Counted from the first letter of the stretch, positions 28,108-40,794 are shown. The stretch: 64,000 nt of DNA from Rhodospirillales bacterium (GCA_014324045.1 JACOMY010000004.1:89867-153866), one strand, 5' to 3'. A program made the numbers and translations. Notes: generated from the letters alone by a model not told the origin.

Positions 28108-28326
28108 GTGGGCAGCGGCACCGCGCACGACCTGATCGCCGCCCTAGAATTGGCCGGCGACACCCTGCTGCTCTCGCGCAGTAAGGTCGTGGCCTAGGGG
28201 CCGGCTCAAGAGGTGCTGGCGGAGGACCTGATCACCGAGGCCTTCGGCGCACCGCTGCTACGGGTGCCGCTAGCGGGCAGCCTGCGTCAAGCAATCCTGC
28301 CGGCTGGAACGCGCTACAAGACTTGA
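28108..28326 (+). pseudogene. Heme ABC transporter ATPase (HmuV-like) C-terminal relic
   Basis: The plus strand reads in one frame HDLIAALELAGDTLLLSRSKVVA, a TAG stop at 28195-28197, then GPAQEVLAEDLITEAFGAPL and ILPAGTRY before the final stop. This is the tail of a heme/siderophore ABC ATPase: the H-loop HDLN region, the strand with its 'RG+VVAxGPPxEVL' and the terminal 'VFGAPV...PAG' block. The Walker and signature motifs are missing and the H-loop is degraded. With hemP just upstream this looks like the remains of a hemP-hmu locus. Confidence 0.65.
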
Positions 28327-28398
28327 CGGGGTGCCCGCGATGGCTAGGATCGCGCGCCGCCCGCTCGATTCAGCCCTCGATCTTGGAAAGAAGGTCCC

Positions 28399-30072
<1,674 letters not shown>

Positions 30073-30320
30073 CGACAGATTCTACGATCCCAAGGGTCCA
30101 CTTCGCCAGCCTTGTCGGCGCCGCCGGTTCACGGTCATGCTTCCTTCGCGTCCCTCTCAGCAGGCTTAGACAGGCAACCGGCAAAAAGCACGCCGGTGGC
30201 CAATGTCTTAGGGCCGCTCCGCGTTTTCCGCAGCCCAGACGCTTATTGTGCATTGTCGGCCGGCCTCAAGATTTGCTTGCCTCCATACTCTAATCGGACG
30301 TAGGCTTCCCCTGTATCAGA

Positions 30321-30397
30321 GGATCCGTAGCTCAGTTGGATAGAGCGCTGCCCTCCGAAGGCAGAGGTCACAGGTTCGAATCCTGTCGGGTCCGCCA
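30321..30397 (+). tRNA. tRNA-Arg (CCG)
   Basis: A 77-base cloverleaf includes the encoded CCA. The acceptor GGATCCG/CGGGTCC has one G-U pair; the D-arm is GCTC/GAGC; the anticodon stem CTGCC/GGCAG closes the loop CTCCGAA, giving anticodon CCG, which reads CGG (arginine). The T-arm ACAGG TTCGAAT CCTGT is complete. It stands alone between ettA and the M15 peptidase gene. Confidence 0.95.
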
Positions 30398-30550
30398 TGT
30401 TTTGGAAACGAAAGCAGAAACTTAGACAGATCGCGACTTACGCGGGGCGCGCCAAACCACTATTGCACAGATCTTACAGTGCAACCCTGTCCGGCGCGGA
30501 TCGGTGCTGCATTGAGAACGGCCCCCCAAGGCCCTAAGGTCGTAAAGACC

Positions 30551-31195
30551 CTAGCGGACTGCCGGAGAAGCCGGATAGCGCTGGCGGGCTGCTTGGAAAA
30601 GTTGTCGAGCCTCCGGCGTGCCGACGAAGCGCCAGTGCCAAGGCTCGAAGGATATGCCCTGTGCGTTGTCTTCCGGGAAAGAGAGCTCGAAGCCGAAGGT
30701 GGCGGCGTTCTCCGCCAGCCAGAGGCTAGCCTCGGTCCCGCCGAAGCAGATTTCGAAGTCGCACTTGCGATTCCGGCCGTCGGCGAAATCTACGGCATAG
30801 CCGGTGGCATGCTCGCTGTGGCCGGGTGGGGCGGAGACCTGGGCACGCGCCTTCTCGCTCTCCCTACGCCCGTCGCAGCTCTTGCCGCAGACCTGGCCGC
30901 GAGGATCGCAGACGTGGCGGCAGAAGAGGTAGCGCTGCTTCTGAATTGAGCGAAAGCAAGAGAGTGCCCTGAGATCGGTCCCGTCGGCGCGCGCCGCCTC
31001 GATCATCACCCGCAAGGCCTGCGCCGCATCTTTGTGCAGGCGCGGGCTATTGCCGGTGCAGACCGCGACCAGGTCCTCCGGGGCGGCCTCGGGATAGCGC
31101 ATGTGCCCATGGAGGCTCTCCTGCGCCCAAGCCGGTCCGGCAAGTTCCAACCCAGCAAGTCCCAACAGCAGCAGGAAAAGGAGGAGGCTGCGCAT
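30551..31195 (-). CDS. M15-family D-alanyl-D-alanine carboxypeptidase-like protein
   Basis: A 214-residue exported protein has a signal peptide (LLLFLLLLGLAGLELAGPAWA, cleavage before QES) and a VanY/M15B zinc-peptidase domain. Metal and catalytic motifs visible are SEHATGYAVDF (His and Asp ligands) and EPWHWRF (Glu base and His ligand). Several extra cysteines (CRHVCDPRGQVCGKSC) in the middle suggest disulfides. It probably trims peptidoglycan stem peptides in the periplasm. It lies 19 bases downstream of the nudC relic on the same strand. Confidence 0.85.
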   Translation of the reverse strand: MRSLLLFLLLLGLAGLELAGPAWAQESLHGHMRYPEAAPEDLVAVCTGNSPRLHKDAAQALRVMIEAARADGTDLRALSCFRSIQKQRYLFCRHVCDPRGQVCGKSCDGRRESEKARAQVSAPPGHSEHATGYAVDFADGRNRKCDFEICFGGTEASLWLAENAATFGFELSFPEDNAQGISFEPWHWRFVGTPEARQLFQAARQRYPASPAVR

Positions 31196-31214
31196 GGCAT
31201 CGATCCTGTTTGAG

Positions 31215-32119
31215 TCAGCCGTCGATCAGCTGACGCGCGATGGAGTCGCGCCGCGGCAGGCGTAAGGTTTTATCTTCCGGCGCGCTGCGTAAAGCTTGGC
31301 GCTCGAACCAAGCCGCCGATTCCATCTCGCCGGGATCGACCCGGAGCGGGCCGAAGTCAGCGCGGGCACGGAAACCGATCATGAGTGAGAAGGGGAAAGG
31401 CCAAGGCTGCGAGGAGCAGTAGGCGACATCGCGCACCTTCAGATCCGCCTCTTCCTCGACTTCGCGGGCCACCGCCTCCTCCAAGCTTTCGCCCGGTTCC
31501 AGAAAGCCGGCTAAGGTCGAATCCATGCCCGGCGGCCAGAGCTTTTGCCGGCCCATGACGCAGCGTGTGCTGCTGTCGTGGATCAACACGATGACGGCCG
31601 GATCTGTGCGCGGAAAGTGCTGGGTGCCGCAGGCGGCGTTACGGCAGCGGCGGACATGGCCGCCCTGTCCGGCCTCGGTCCTGCTGCCGCACAGTCCGCA
31701 GAAGCGTTGCCGCCCGTGCCAGTAGACCAGCCCCCGGGCATAGGCTAGCAAGGAACCCTCCGCGCGCGCTGGGTGCCTACGACGCGCAGGTCGCTGAAGT
31801 GGCCCCGACCGGCCAGCCGTGGCGCATGGTCCGGCACCTCTTCTTCGGAGACGTCCAAGGCGACGTAACAGCAGTCGTCCAGCAAGCCCAGCAGCGCCCA
31901 GGTCGCCCCGCGGTCCAAGTAGTGTCGGGCTTCGGCCGCGGTGAGCCAAGCGAGGCTCGGCCGCTCCGGGTCGGCGACCAGGTTACGGCCGCGCCAAACC
32001 GGCAGAAAGCGCGTTCCGGGGTCGGCTAGGCATGCGTCGATCCAAGCTCTGTCGCGGCGGCGCTTGTCGAGCCGGTCGAGGCAGACGCCAGTGTAGAAGT
32101 TTGCGCGCGTATCTTCCAT
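31215..32119 (-). pseudogene. nudC: NAD(+) diphosphatase NudC with a frameshift
   Basis: Two overlapping minus-strand frames make one NudC. The upstream frame starts at 32119 (MEDTRANFYTG) and carries the N-terminal domain to SDLRVVGTQRA. The downstream frame resumes with AEGSLLAYARGLVYWH, the four-cysteine zinc site (CGLCG ... CRNAACG), the Nudix box GFLEPGESLEEAVAREVEEEADL-type segment and the NudC-specific SQPWPFPFS. The switch falls in a CG dinucleotide run at 31760-31769; removing one CG pair restores a continuous TQRAEGSLLAY. All other motifs are intact, so the lesion is recent or a sequencing error. NudC hydrolyses NADH and removes NAD caps from RNA. Confidence 0.85.
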
Positions 32120-32307
32120 TCGGGCCAGAGACTGGCAGAGCCGGGACTGCGATACAATTGGGCAAAGGCGACGTCGAAATAAGGGGGAGGCGGCAATCAA
32201 GGAAAGGGCGCGCGGCAAGCCGCCGCGCCGCCAGCCTGCGGTTGGAAGGGCCTTCCCATGAAATAGCCCTCTTGAACTCCCGGCGCCGAACGCGAATAGT
32301 GGGGACA

Positions 32308-32403
32308 GGGAGGTTGGCAGCGGACGGAGTCCTCGCCAACCCGGTCAGGTCCGGAAGGAAGCAGCCGTAACGAGTTTCGCTTCGGGTCGTCCGTCAGCCT
32401 CCC
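32308..32403 (+). ncRNA. ffs: Signal recognition particle 4.5S RNA (small type)
   Basis: The strongly conserved apical domain GGTCAGGTCCGGAAGGAAGC is present at 32343-32362, including the GGAAGGAAGCAGCC internal loop and tetraloop region. The ends GGGAGGTTGGCAG and a matching CAGCCTCCC pair to close the long hairpin of about 96 bases. Its place just before dnaX is the standard one in alphaproteobacteria. Ends are approximate. Confidence 0.9.
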
Positions 32404-32437
32404 GCCGGTTTCACCGACAAGATATGCGGGAGGGTCG

Positions 32438-34119
32438 ATGACCGAGGAGACAGCGCAGTCCGGTGCCGCTGCCTACCGGGTCCTTGCCCGTAAGTACCGC
32501 CCCCAAGCCTTTTCCGACTTGATCGGTCAGGAAGCCTTGGTCCGTACCTTGACCAACGCTATTGAGGGTAACCGCATCGCACAGGCCTATATTCTGACCG
32601 GCGTGCGCGGAGTGGGCAAGACCACCACGGCCCGTATTTTGGCGCGCGCGCTGAATTATCGCGGACCCGAGGGCGACAAGGGCCCGACCGCCGGGCCGAC
32701 CGGCGACTGTTCGATCTGCCAAGCCATCGCCGAAGACCGCCACATCGACGTGATCGAGATGGATGCCGCCAGCCGCACCGGTGTCGGCGACATCCGCGAA
32801 TTGATCGAGGGTGTGCGTTACCGCCCGGTCGAGGCGCGCTACAAGGTCTACATCATCGACGAGGTGCATATGCTCTCCACCAGCGCTTTCAATGCGCTGC
32901 TGAAGACCCTGGAAGAGCCTCCGCCGCATGTTGTCTTTATCTTCGCCACCACCGAAATCCGCAAGGTGCCGGTGACGGTGCTGTCGCGCTGTCAGCGCTT
33001 CGACCTGCGGCGGGGCGGGCCGCCGACGGCAGCGTGCGCGACGGTCTCTCGCTGCTGGACCAAGCCATCGCCCTAACCGACGGCAAGATCGCCGGCGCCG
33101 CGGTGCGGGATATGCTGGGCATCGCCGACCGCGGCCGTCTCTTCGACTTGCTGGAAGCGACCTTGGGCGGCCGCCTTGAGGAGGCCCTGGAGATCCTTGC
33201 CGACCTCTATCGCCTGGGCGGCGATCCGGTCGTCGTGCTGCAGGATCTAATGGATATCGTGCATACCGCGACCCGCCTGAAGCTGACGCCCAGGAGTGCC
33301 GAGGACGAGGCCTTGCCCGACCTGGAGCGCACCCGCGGGTTGGCGCTGGGGGAAGGTCTCGGTCTTGCCGAACTTGCGCGTGCCTGGCAGCTGCTGCTAA
33401 AGGGTTACGGCGAAGCGCAGCTGACGCCGCAGCCGCTGCAGGCCAGCGAGATGGTGCTGATCCGCTTGGCTCATGCCAGCACCCTGCCGCCACCGGGCGA
33501 TCTGATCCAGCAATTGAAGGACGAGACCCCAAGCGCGTCTCCGCCGGCCGCAGCAGGCCAAGCGGCTGGATCGGGGACCGTGGCTGTAGCGCGTCCGGCG
33601 CAGAGCATAAGCGCGCCGCCGACGGCCGCGGTTCAGCCCACTGCGGTTGCCGTACCTGCCCCGCAAGCTGCGGCACCGGCCTGCGGTACCTTGGCGATCA
33701 CCTCCTTCCCGGCCTTGGTGGCTCTGGCCGGCGACAAGGGCGAGCAGCAGATTGCCTATCATCTGGAGCACGACATCTGCCTGGTGCACTTCTCCAGCGG
33801 CGCGCTCGTCTACCGGCCACTGGCAGTAGCACCGCAAGACCTGAATGTGCGGCTGCAGCGGCTGCTCAAGGAATGGACCGGCAGCGACTGGCGGATTGAG
33901 CGCTCGGAGGAGGTTGGCGATGCGCCGCTCGGCGAGCAGAAGGAGGCGGCCGCCGCTGCACACACACATGAGGCCTTGCAGCATCCCTTGGCCTTGGCCT
34001 TCCTGGCCCAATTCCCGGACGCACGCCTGATCGCACATCGTCGCAAGGCCGATGCCCTGCCGCCAGCGTCAGCTTCCGACGACGCTCTCCTCGAAGACGG
34101 CGGCGGGCTTTCCCGGTAG
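32438..34119 (+). pseudogene. dnaX: DNA polymerase III gamma/tau subunit with internal deletion and frameshift
   Basis: The first frame (32438 to about 33015) encodes a normal AAA+ clamp-loader start: [19 protein letters not shown], Walker [18 protein letters not shown], the LLKTLEEPP region and [10 protein letters not shown]. It then goes out of frame and stops at 33076. A second frame (-1/+2) takes over at about 33017 with [17 protein letters not shown] and continues to 34119 through the tau-specific C terminus (ALAFLAQFPDARL). The roughly 29-31 residues that normally join DLRR to RAADGS (lid-domain helix) are missing. Deletion plus frameshift cannot be repaired by a simple slippage, and no A/T slippery run is present. 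dnaX is essential, so sequencing or assembly error or a second copy must be considered. Confidence 0.85.
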
Positions 34120-34216
34120 GATCGCGCGCTGCCGTCCTGTCGTCGGAACGGCTGGCATCCCGATGAATAAAGGGCCGAAAAGCCACTTCTCAAGAGAGAC
34201 GAAGGAGATAGGAGAG

Positions 34217-34540
34217 ATGAAGAATCTTAGCCAGCTGATGAAGCAGGCCCAAGAGATGCAGAGCAAGATGACCGAGCTGCAGGAGCGTCTGGAAGCAAAC
34301 GAAGCGACCGGCAACGCCGGCGGCGGCATGGTGCAGGTTACCGTGAACGGTAAGCAGGCCGTCAAGGCAGTGAAGATCGATCCGGCCCTGATCGATCCGG
34401 AGGAGATCGAGGTGCTGGAGGACCTGATCGTGGCCGCGGCCAACGCTGCCCGCACCAAGATGGAGGAGCAGGTCCAGAAAGAGATGCAAGGCTTGACCGG
34501 CGGTTTGTCTCTGCCGCCAGGGATGAAGCTGCCCTTCTAG
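34217..34540 (+). CDS. YbaB/EbfC family nucleoid-associated protein
   Basis: The 107-residue protein has the EbfC pattern: an N-terminal helix MKNLSQLMKQAQEMQSKM, a beta core GGGMVQVTVNGKQAVKAVKID and a C-terminal helix ending GLSLPPGMKLPF. These dimeric tweezers-like proteins bind DNA. The ATG at 34217 follows GGAGATAGGAGAG, which is why the long upstream open frame is ignored. It lies between dnaX and recR, the usual cluster. Confidence 0.95.
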   Translation: MKNLSQLMKQAQEMQSKMTELQERLEANEATGNAGGGMVQVTVNGKQAVKAVKIDPALIDPEEIEVLEDLIVAAANAARTKMEEQVQKEMQGLTGGLSLPPGMKLPF

Positions 34541-34550
34541 GGCTGTATCC

Positions 34551-35153
34551 GTGGCGGAATCGGCACTCGATCGCGCAACGCAGCTCTTGGCGCGTCTGCC
34601 CGGCTTGGGGCCGCGCTCGGCCAAGCGGGCGATCCTGCAGCTCCTGAAGCGGCGTGACAGCCTGATGTTGCCGCTGGCCGAGGCCTTAGCGGCGGCCGCG
34701 CGGGAGATCCGGACCTGCGAGACCTGCGGCAACCTCGATGTCCGCAATCCCTGCGCCATTTGCCTAGACCGCGCACGCAATTCCTCGGCGCTCTGCGTGG
34801 TGACAGAGGTAGCCGACCTTTGGGCCTTGGAGCGTGCCGCCGCCTTCCGCGGCCGCTATCACGTCCTGGGTGGGACGCTGTCGGCACTCGACGGTCGCGG
34901 TCCCGAGGAGATCGGCTTGACCGCCCTAATCGCCCGCGCCGAACGCGAGCCGCTTAGCGAAGTAATCCTGGCCCTACCGGGCACCTTGGACGGTCAGATC
35001 ACCGGTCACTACATCGCCGAACGCCTGGCCAGTCTTTCGAAAGAGGTTGACGTCACCCGCCTGGCCCAGGGAATTCCCTTGGGCGGCGAGATCACCTATC
35101 TGGACGATGGAACCCTGACCGCCGCCTTTCGGGCGCGCCGGCCAGCACTGTAA
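34551..35153 (+). CDS. recR: Recombination mediator RecR
   Basis: A 200-residue RecR has the N-terminal helix-hairpin-helix (LARLPGLGPRSAKR), the zinc site CETCG ... NPCAIC, the Toprim strand LCVVTEVADLWALE and the C-terminal motif TRLAQGIPLGGEITYLDDGTL. With RecF/RecO it loads RecA on gapped DNA. It starts with GTG at 34551, 10 bases after ybaB, so the two are cotranscribed with dnaX. Nothing is damaged. Confidence 0.96.
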   Translation: MAESALDRATQLLARLPGLGPRSAKRAILQLLKRRDSLMLPLAEALAAAAREIRTCETCGNLDVRNPCAICLDRARNSSALCVVTEVADLWALERAAAFRGRYHVLGGTLSALDGRGPEEIGLTALIARAEREPLSEVILALPGTLDGQITGHYIAERLASLSKEVDVTRLAQGIPLGGEITYLDDGTLTAAFRARRPAL

Positions 35154-35361
35154 AGGGTAACGCGCTGGCGATACCGAGCGATAAAACGCCTGCTCCTCGA
35201 CCCAACACCAAAAAGATACCGCCAGCTATCCCGCGCGGGATATCCGGGCCAGGCAGTTGAGCGGCTATAGGGAAAGGCACTTCGCCGGCAGAATCTGCTC
35301 GATTTTCAACGCTTCGACGTCGGATTTGTCCGATCATCCGACAGGATTGTCCGGTTTCTTC

Positions 35362-36747
<1,386 letters not shown>

Positions 36748-36826
36748 CGCGTATCCCTGTTCTTCTGGACAGCCCGCTCCCGCTCCGGCAGGAAGCTCAC
36801 CCGCACTCTTGCAGAGGGACGCGCAG

Positions 36827-37456
36827 ATGGCCACCGTGCATCTCACCATCGGCAACCGCCGCTACTCCAGCTGGTCGCTCCGCGGTTGGCTAGCCATCCG
36901 CCTAGCCGGCCTAGAACCCGACACCGACGTCATCTGGCTGGACGAGCCCGGCTACAAGGAGCGCTTGGCTGCGGCCAGTCCGGGACGCACCGTGCCGGTG
37001 TTGCGCGACGGCGATCTGGTCGTCTGGGACAGCTTGGCCATTGCGCTCTACCTGGCCGAACGCCATCCCGGTCTCTGGCCGGCCGACCCGCGCCTACGCG
37101 CCGAGGCCTATGCCGTCACCGCCGAGATGCATTCGGGCTTCCCGGCCATGCGTGCGGCGCTGCCTATGGACCTGAGCTGCAGCGACCCGCGCGTGCCGGA
37201 GCCGGCTGTGGCCGCCGAGGTGGCCCGGATCGCCGCCATCTGGTCGCGGCCGGAAGCAGCGGGCGGTCCCTTCCTCTTCGGCGCGCCCTCGCTGGCCGAC
37301 TGCGCCTTCGCGCCGGTCGCTAGCCGCTTCCGCAGTTACGGCGTGCCGCTTGACGGCCGGGCCGCCGCCTATGCCGAGACCTTGCTGTCGTGGCCACCGT
37401 TCCTGGATTGGGAGACCGCGGCCGCGCTGGAGACTCACGTCATCGAAAACCCGTGA
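36827..37456 (+). CDS. Glutathione S-transferase family protein
   Basis: The 209-residue GST starts with HLTIGNRRYSSWSLRGWLA, where the Ser-Ser-Trp-Ser run is the glutathione-thiol site of zeta/omega-like bacterial GSTs. GRTVPVLRDG and VWDSLAIALYLAE complete the first domain; the second domain ends with LADCAFAPVASRF and PFLDWE. GAGGGAC precedes the ATG at 36827. The substrate is unknown. This is the third GST gene in the window, unrelated in position to the other two. Confidence 0.9.
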   Translation: MATVHLTIGNRRYSSWSLRGWLAIRLAGLEPDTDVIWLDEPGYKERLAAASPGRTVPVLRDGDLVVWDSLAIALYLAERHPGLWPADPRLRAEAYAVTAEMHSGFPAMRAALPMDLSCSDPRVPEPAVAAEVARIAAIWSRPEAAGGPFLFGAPSLADCAFAPVASRFRSYGVPLDGRAAAYAETLLSWPPFLDWETAAALETHVIENP

Positions 37457-37666
37457 GCGGGACCGGCATTCCGCATCGCTGCGGTCCAGGAACGGCGGCC
37501 ATCGCGGTCTGCTGTCGAAGCCGCAACGTCACCGACACCGCCCCCTCCAGGACAGTGCCGAGGCGGCTGGGAACTGCGCCCGCCACAGCGTCTCCTAAGC
37601 CAACTGTGCCAAGCGCCGACGCGCCGGCTCTCGACAGCTGCTGCGGGACTCCTGTAACCGGAGGAT

Positions 37667-39931
37667 ATGAGCGATCCTGCCGCAGCGTCTCCTTCCTATC
37701 TGCAAGGCCTGAACGAGATCCAGAGCCAGGCCGTCCAAGCCCTCGACGGGCCGGTCCTGGTGCTGGCCGGTGCCGGCACCGGCAAGACCCGGGTCCTGAC
37801 CGTCCGCCTTGCGCACCTGCTGTCGACCGGCACGGCGCGGCCGGGCGAGGTCCTGGCCGTCACCTTCACCAACAGGGCCGCGCGCGAGATGCGCACGCGC
37901 ATCGCCGCCATCCTGGGCCGGCCGGTGGAGGGCTGGTGGCTCGGCACCTTTCACGCCCTGGCCGCCCGCATGCTGCGCCGCCATGCCGAAAAGCTGGAGC
38001 TGACCCCCAGCTTCACTATCCTCGATACCGACGATCAGCTGCGTCTCTTGAAGCAAGTCATGGCCGCCGGGCAGGTCGACGACAAGGCTTGGCCGGCGCG
38101 CTTCCTGCTGAACGCCATTCAACGCTGGAAGGACCGCGGGCAAGGGCCGGACAAGGTCCCCCAAGCCGAATGCGGAGAGCTGGCCGCCGGGCGCATCCGG
38201 ACGCTCTACGCCGCCTATCAGCAGCGCTTGCGCGAACTCAACGCCTGCGACTTCGGCGATCTGCTGCTGCACTGCCTGACCCTCTTTCAGCAGCATGCCG
38301 GGGTGCTGGCCGAATTCCAACAGCGCTTCCGCTTCATCCTGGTCGATGAGTATCAGGACGCCAACGTCGCGCAGTATCTCTGGCTCCGGCTTCTGGCGCA
38401 GGGCCATCGCAACCTCTGCTGCGTCGGCGACGACGACCAGGCCATCTATGCCTGGCGCGGTGCCGAGGTCGGCAACATCCTGCGCTTCGAGCAGGACTTT
38501 CCCGGCGCCCTGGTGGTTCGTCTGGAGCAGAACTACCGCTCCACCGGCGCCATCCTCAAGGCCGCCTCCAGCCTGATCGCCCATAACGAAGGGCGGCTGG
38601 GCAAGACCCTCTGGACCGACGGCGATCCGGGCGAAGCCTTACGCATCCGCGGTCTCTGGGACAGCGCGGCCGAGGCCCGCTTCGTCGGCGAGGAGATCGA
38701 GGCCCTGCAAGCCAAGCGGGAGTCGCTCGCATCCATGGCGGTCTTGACCCGCACTGGCGCCCAGACCCGCGAGTTCGAGGAGCGCTTCCTGACCTTGGGT
38801 CTGCCCTACCGCGTGGTCGGCGGCCTGCGTTTCTACGAGCGGCAGGAGATCCGCGACGCTCTGGCCTATCTGCGCCTGGTGCATAGCGAAAGCGACGACC
38901 TGGCCTTCGAGCGGGTGGTGAACAAGCCCAGGCGCGGCCTGGGCGATGCCACTCTGCGCTCGGTGCATCGGGCCGCCCGGGCGCGCGGATCCTCGCTGAC
39001 CGCCGCGGCGCGCCTGCTGACCGCCACTGAGGAGCTGCGCCCGCAAGCCCGCAAGGCGCTGTCGGCCTTCCTCTCCGACCTCTCGCGCTGGCGCGGATTG
39101 GCTGCACACGCCAACCACACCGAGGTCGCCGAGATCCTGCTGGACGAGAGCGGCTACACCGCCATGCTGCAGCAGGACAAGTCGGCCGATGCGCCGGGCC
39201 GGTTGGAGAACCTGAAGGAGCTGGTCGTGGCCCTGGCCGAGTTCGAGAACCTGGGCGGCTTCCTGGAGCACGTCAGCTTGGTGATGGAGCGCAGCGGCGA
39301 CGAGAACCGAGAGGAGGTGACCCTCATGACCCTGCACGCTGCCAAGGGCCTGGAGTTCGACACGGTCTTTCTGCCCGGCTGGGAGGACGGCCTCTTCCCC
39401 AACCAGCGCACTCTGGACGAGAACAGCCTGAAAGGCCTGGAAGAGGAACGGCGCCTAGCCTATGTCGGCATCACCCGCGCCCGCAAGCGCGCGATCTTCT
39501 CCTTCGCTGCCAACCGCCGCCTGCACGGATCCTGGACCGCGACCCTGCCCTCGCGCTTCCTCGGTGAGCTGCCGGAAGACTGCGTCGAGCGGGAGAGCGA
39601 TCAGGGCCTCTACGGCGGCGCCGGCGATCGGATCTGGGCCGCTTCGGCCGGCCGCTCTGCCGAACCGGAGCGCTGGCAGATCCGGCGCATGACCCCGGGC
39701 CTGGCCCGCGCCAAGGCCCGCGGCGACGCGGCTGCGCCCTTGCTGGAGATCGAGCCGGTTCGGGGGCAGGCCGGCGGCGGCTACGAGACCGGTGCGCGCG
39801 TCTTCCACCGCAAATTCGGTTACGGCAGCGTCGCCGCAGTCGAGGACGACCGCCTGACCGTCGACTTCGACAAGGCCGGCCGGAAGCGCATCATCGCCGG
39901 CTTCGTAGTGCCGGCGAATCGAGCCGGATGA
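37667..39931 (+). CDS. UvrD/Rep-family ATP-dependent DNA helicase
   Basis: A 754-residue superfamily 1A helicase with all motifs in order: Q-motif LNEIQSQAVQ, Walker A AGAGTGKT, Ia FTNRAAREM, DEYQDAN (motif II), GDDDQAIYAWRGA (III), EQNYRS (IV), the TLHAAKGLEFDTVF motif V and VGITRARKR motif VI. The C-terminal tail (from about residue 690) has a Tudor-like PcrA segment GARVFHRKFGYGSV. It unwinds DNA 3' to 5' in repair. Its stop overlaps the prmA start (ATGA). Close relatives are annotated uvrD or pcrA; I cannot choose between them. Confidence 0.93.
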   Translation: MSDPAAASPSYLQGLNEIQSQAVQALDGPVLVLAGAGTGKTRVLTVRLAHLLSTGTARPGEVLAVTFTNRAAREMRTRIAAILGRPVEGWWLGTFHALAARMLRRHAEKLELTPSFTILDTDDQLRLLKQVMAAGQVDDKAWPARFLLNAIQRWKDRGQGPDKVPQAECGELAAGRIRTLYAAYQQRLRELNACDFGDLLLHCLTLFQQHAGVLAEFQQRFRFILVDEYQDANVAQYLWLRLLAQGHRNLCCVGDDDQAIYAWRGAEVGNILRFEQDFPGALVVRLEQNYRSTGAILKAASSLIAHNEGRLGKTLWTDGDPGEALRIRGLWDSAAEARFVGEEIEALQAKRESLASMAVLTRTGAQTREFEERFLTLGLPYRVVGGLRFYERQEIRDALAYLRLVHSESDDLAFERVVNKPRRGLGDATLRSVHRAARARGSSLTAAARLLTATEELRPQARKALSAFLSDLSRWRGLAAHANHTEVAEILLDESGYTAMLQQDKSADAPGRLENLKELVVALAEFENLGGFLEHVSLVMERSGDENREEVTLMTLHAAKGLEFDTVFLPGWEDGLFPNQRTLDENSLKGLEEERRLAYVGITRARKRAIFSFAANRRLHGSWTATLPSRFLGELPEDCVERESDQGLYGGAGDRIWAASAGRSAEPERWQIRRMTPGLARAKARGDAAAPLLEIEPVRGQAGGGYETGARVFHRKFGYGSVAAVEDDRLTVDFDKAGRKRIIAGFVVPANRAG

Positions 39932-40794
39932 GCGATTTACGCCTAGCCCGCCTGGCCGTCCCGAAGAGCCTTCTGCCCGCCGCTGACGAGGTTGCAATCT
40001 CCGCCGGTGCGACCATCTGGGCCGATCTGGAGGGCGATTCTAACCCGGTCGTCCTGGAACTGACCCTGCCGCCGGAACTCGACGCCGCCGCCCTGGAGGC
40101 TGGCCTCGCCGTCCTCTTCGAGGCCTTCGGACAGCCGCTACCAGCCCTCACCCTGGAAGCCCTACCGGACAAGGACTGGCTGGCCGAGGTGCACCGCAGC
40201 CTGCCGGCGCTTTCCGCCGGCCGCTTCTACGTCTATGGCCGGCACGTCACCGACCCGCCGCCACCGGACCTGATCGCGCTTCAAGTCGAGGCAGCCTTGG
40301 CTTTTGGCAGCGGCCACCATCAATCCACCCAAGGCTGCCTAGAACTCCTGAGCGTCTTAGCCCCGCGCCGCGATCTACATCGCATCCTCGACATGGGCTG
40401 CGGCTCCGGTATCCTGGCTCTGGCCGCCGCCAAGCTCTGGCCCTGCCGCGTGCTGGCCATCGACATCCATGCCAAGTCAGTCGAGATTGCCCGCGGGAAC
40501 GCGGCCCTGAACGGCGTTGCCGAGCGTGTCGAGGCCGTCGAAAGCGACGGCTACCGCCACCCCGCCATCGCCGCCCCCTACGACCTCATCTTGGCCAACA
40601 TCCTGGCCAGGCCCCTGATCGCCTTCGCCCCCGACCTCGGCCGCCACCTGGCCCCCGGCGGCCTCGCCATCCTGGCAGGCCTGCTGGCCCGCGAGGCGGA
40701 GGCGGTGCTGAGCGCGCACGAGGCGGCGGGGCTGCGGCTGAAGGAGGCGCGGAATTTGGGGGAATGGCAGTGCTTGCTATTGGAGAAGGGTTAA
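39928..40794 (+). CDS. prmA: Ribosomal protein L11 methyltransferase PrmA
   Basis: The 288-residue protein has an N-terminal L11-recognition domain and a C-terminal SAM-binding Rossmann domain: LAFGSGHHQSTQGCLELL, motif I LDMGCGSGILALAAAKL, and the NxxL-type catalytic strand LILANILARPL. It trimethylates lysines on ribosomal protein L11. It overlaps the helicase stop by four bases, a known alphaproteobacterial pairing. The last part (about 40690-40780) has unusually G-rich codons but keeps frame. Confidence 0.94.
   Translation: MSDLRLARLAVPKSLLPAADEVAISAGATIWADLEGDSNPVVLELTLPPELDAAALEAGLAVLFEAFGQPLPALTLEALPDKDWLAEVHRSLPALSAGRFYVYGRHVTDPPPPDLIALQVEAALAFGSGHHQSTQGCLELLSVLAPRRDLHRILDMGCGSGILALAAAKLWPCRVLAIDIHAKSVEIARGNAALNGVAERVEAVESDGYRHPAIAAPYDLILANILARPLIAFAPDLGRHLAPGGLAILAGLLAREAEAVLSAHEAAGLRLKEARNLGEWQCLLLEKG

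Noticed and set aside
32411..33676. A 421-codon minus-strand frame spanning the dnaX lesion
   Set aside because: It crosses the lesion without stop but is antisense to well-conserved DnaX text on both sides and shows no domain of its own.
32438..34119. Programmed ribosomal frameshifting to make gamma and tau from dnaX
   Set aside because: The frame change lies where about 30 conserved residues are missing and has no slippery heptamer, so a deletion explains it better.
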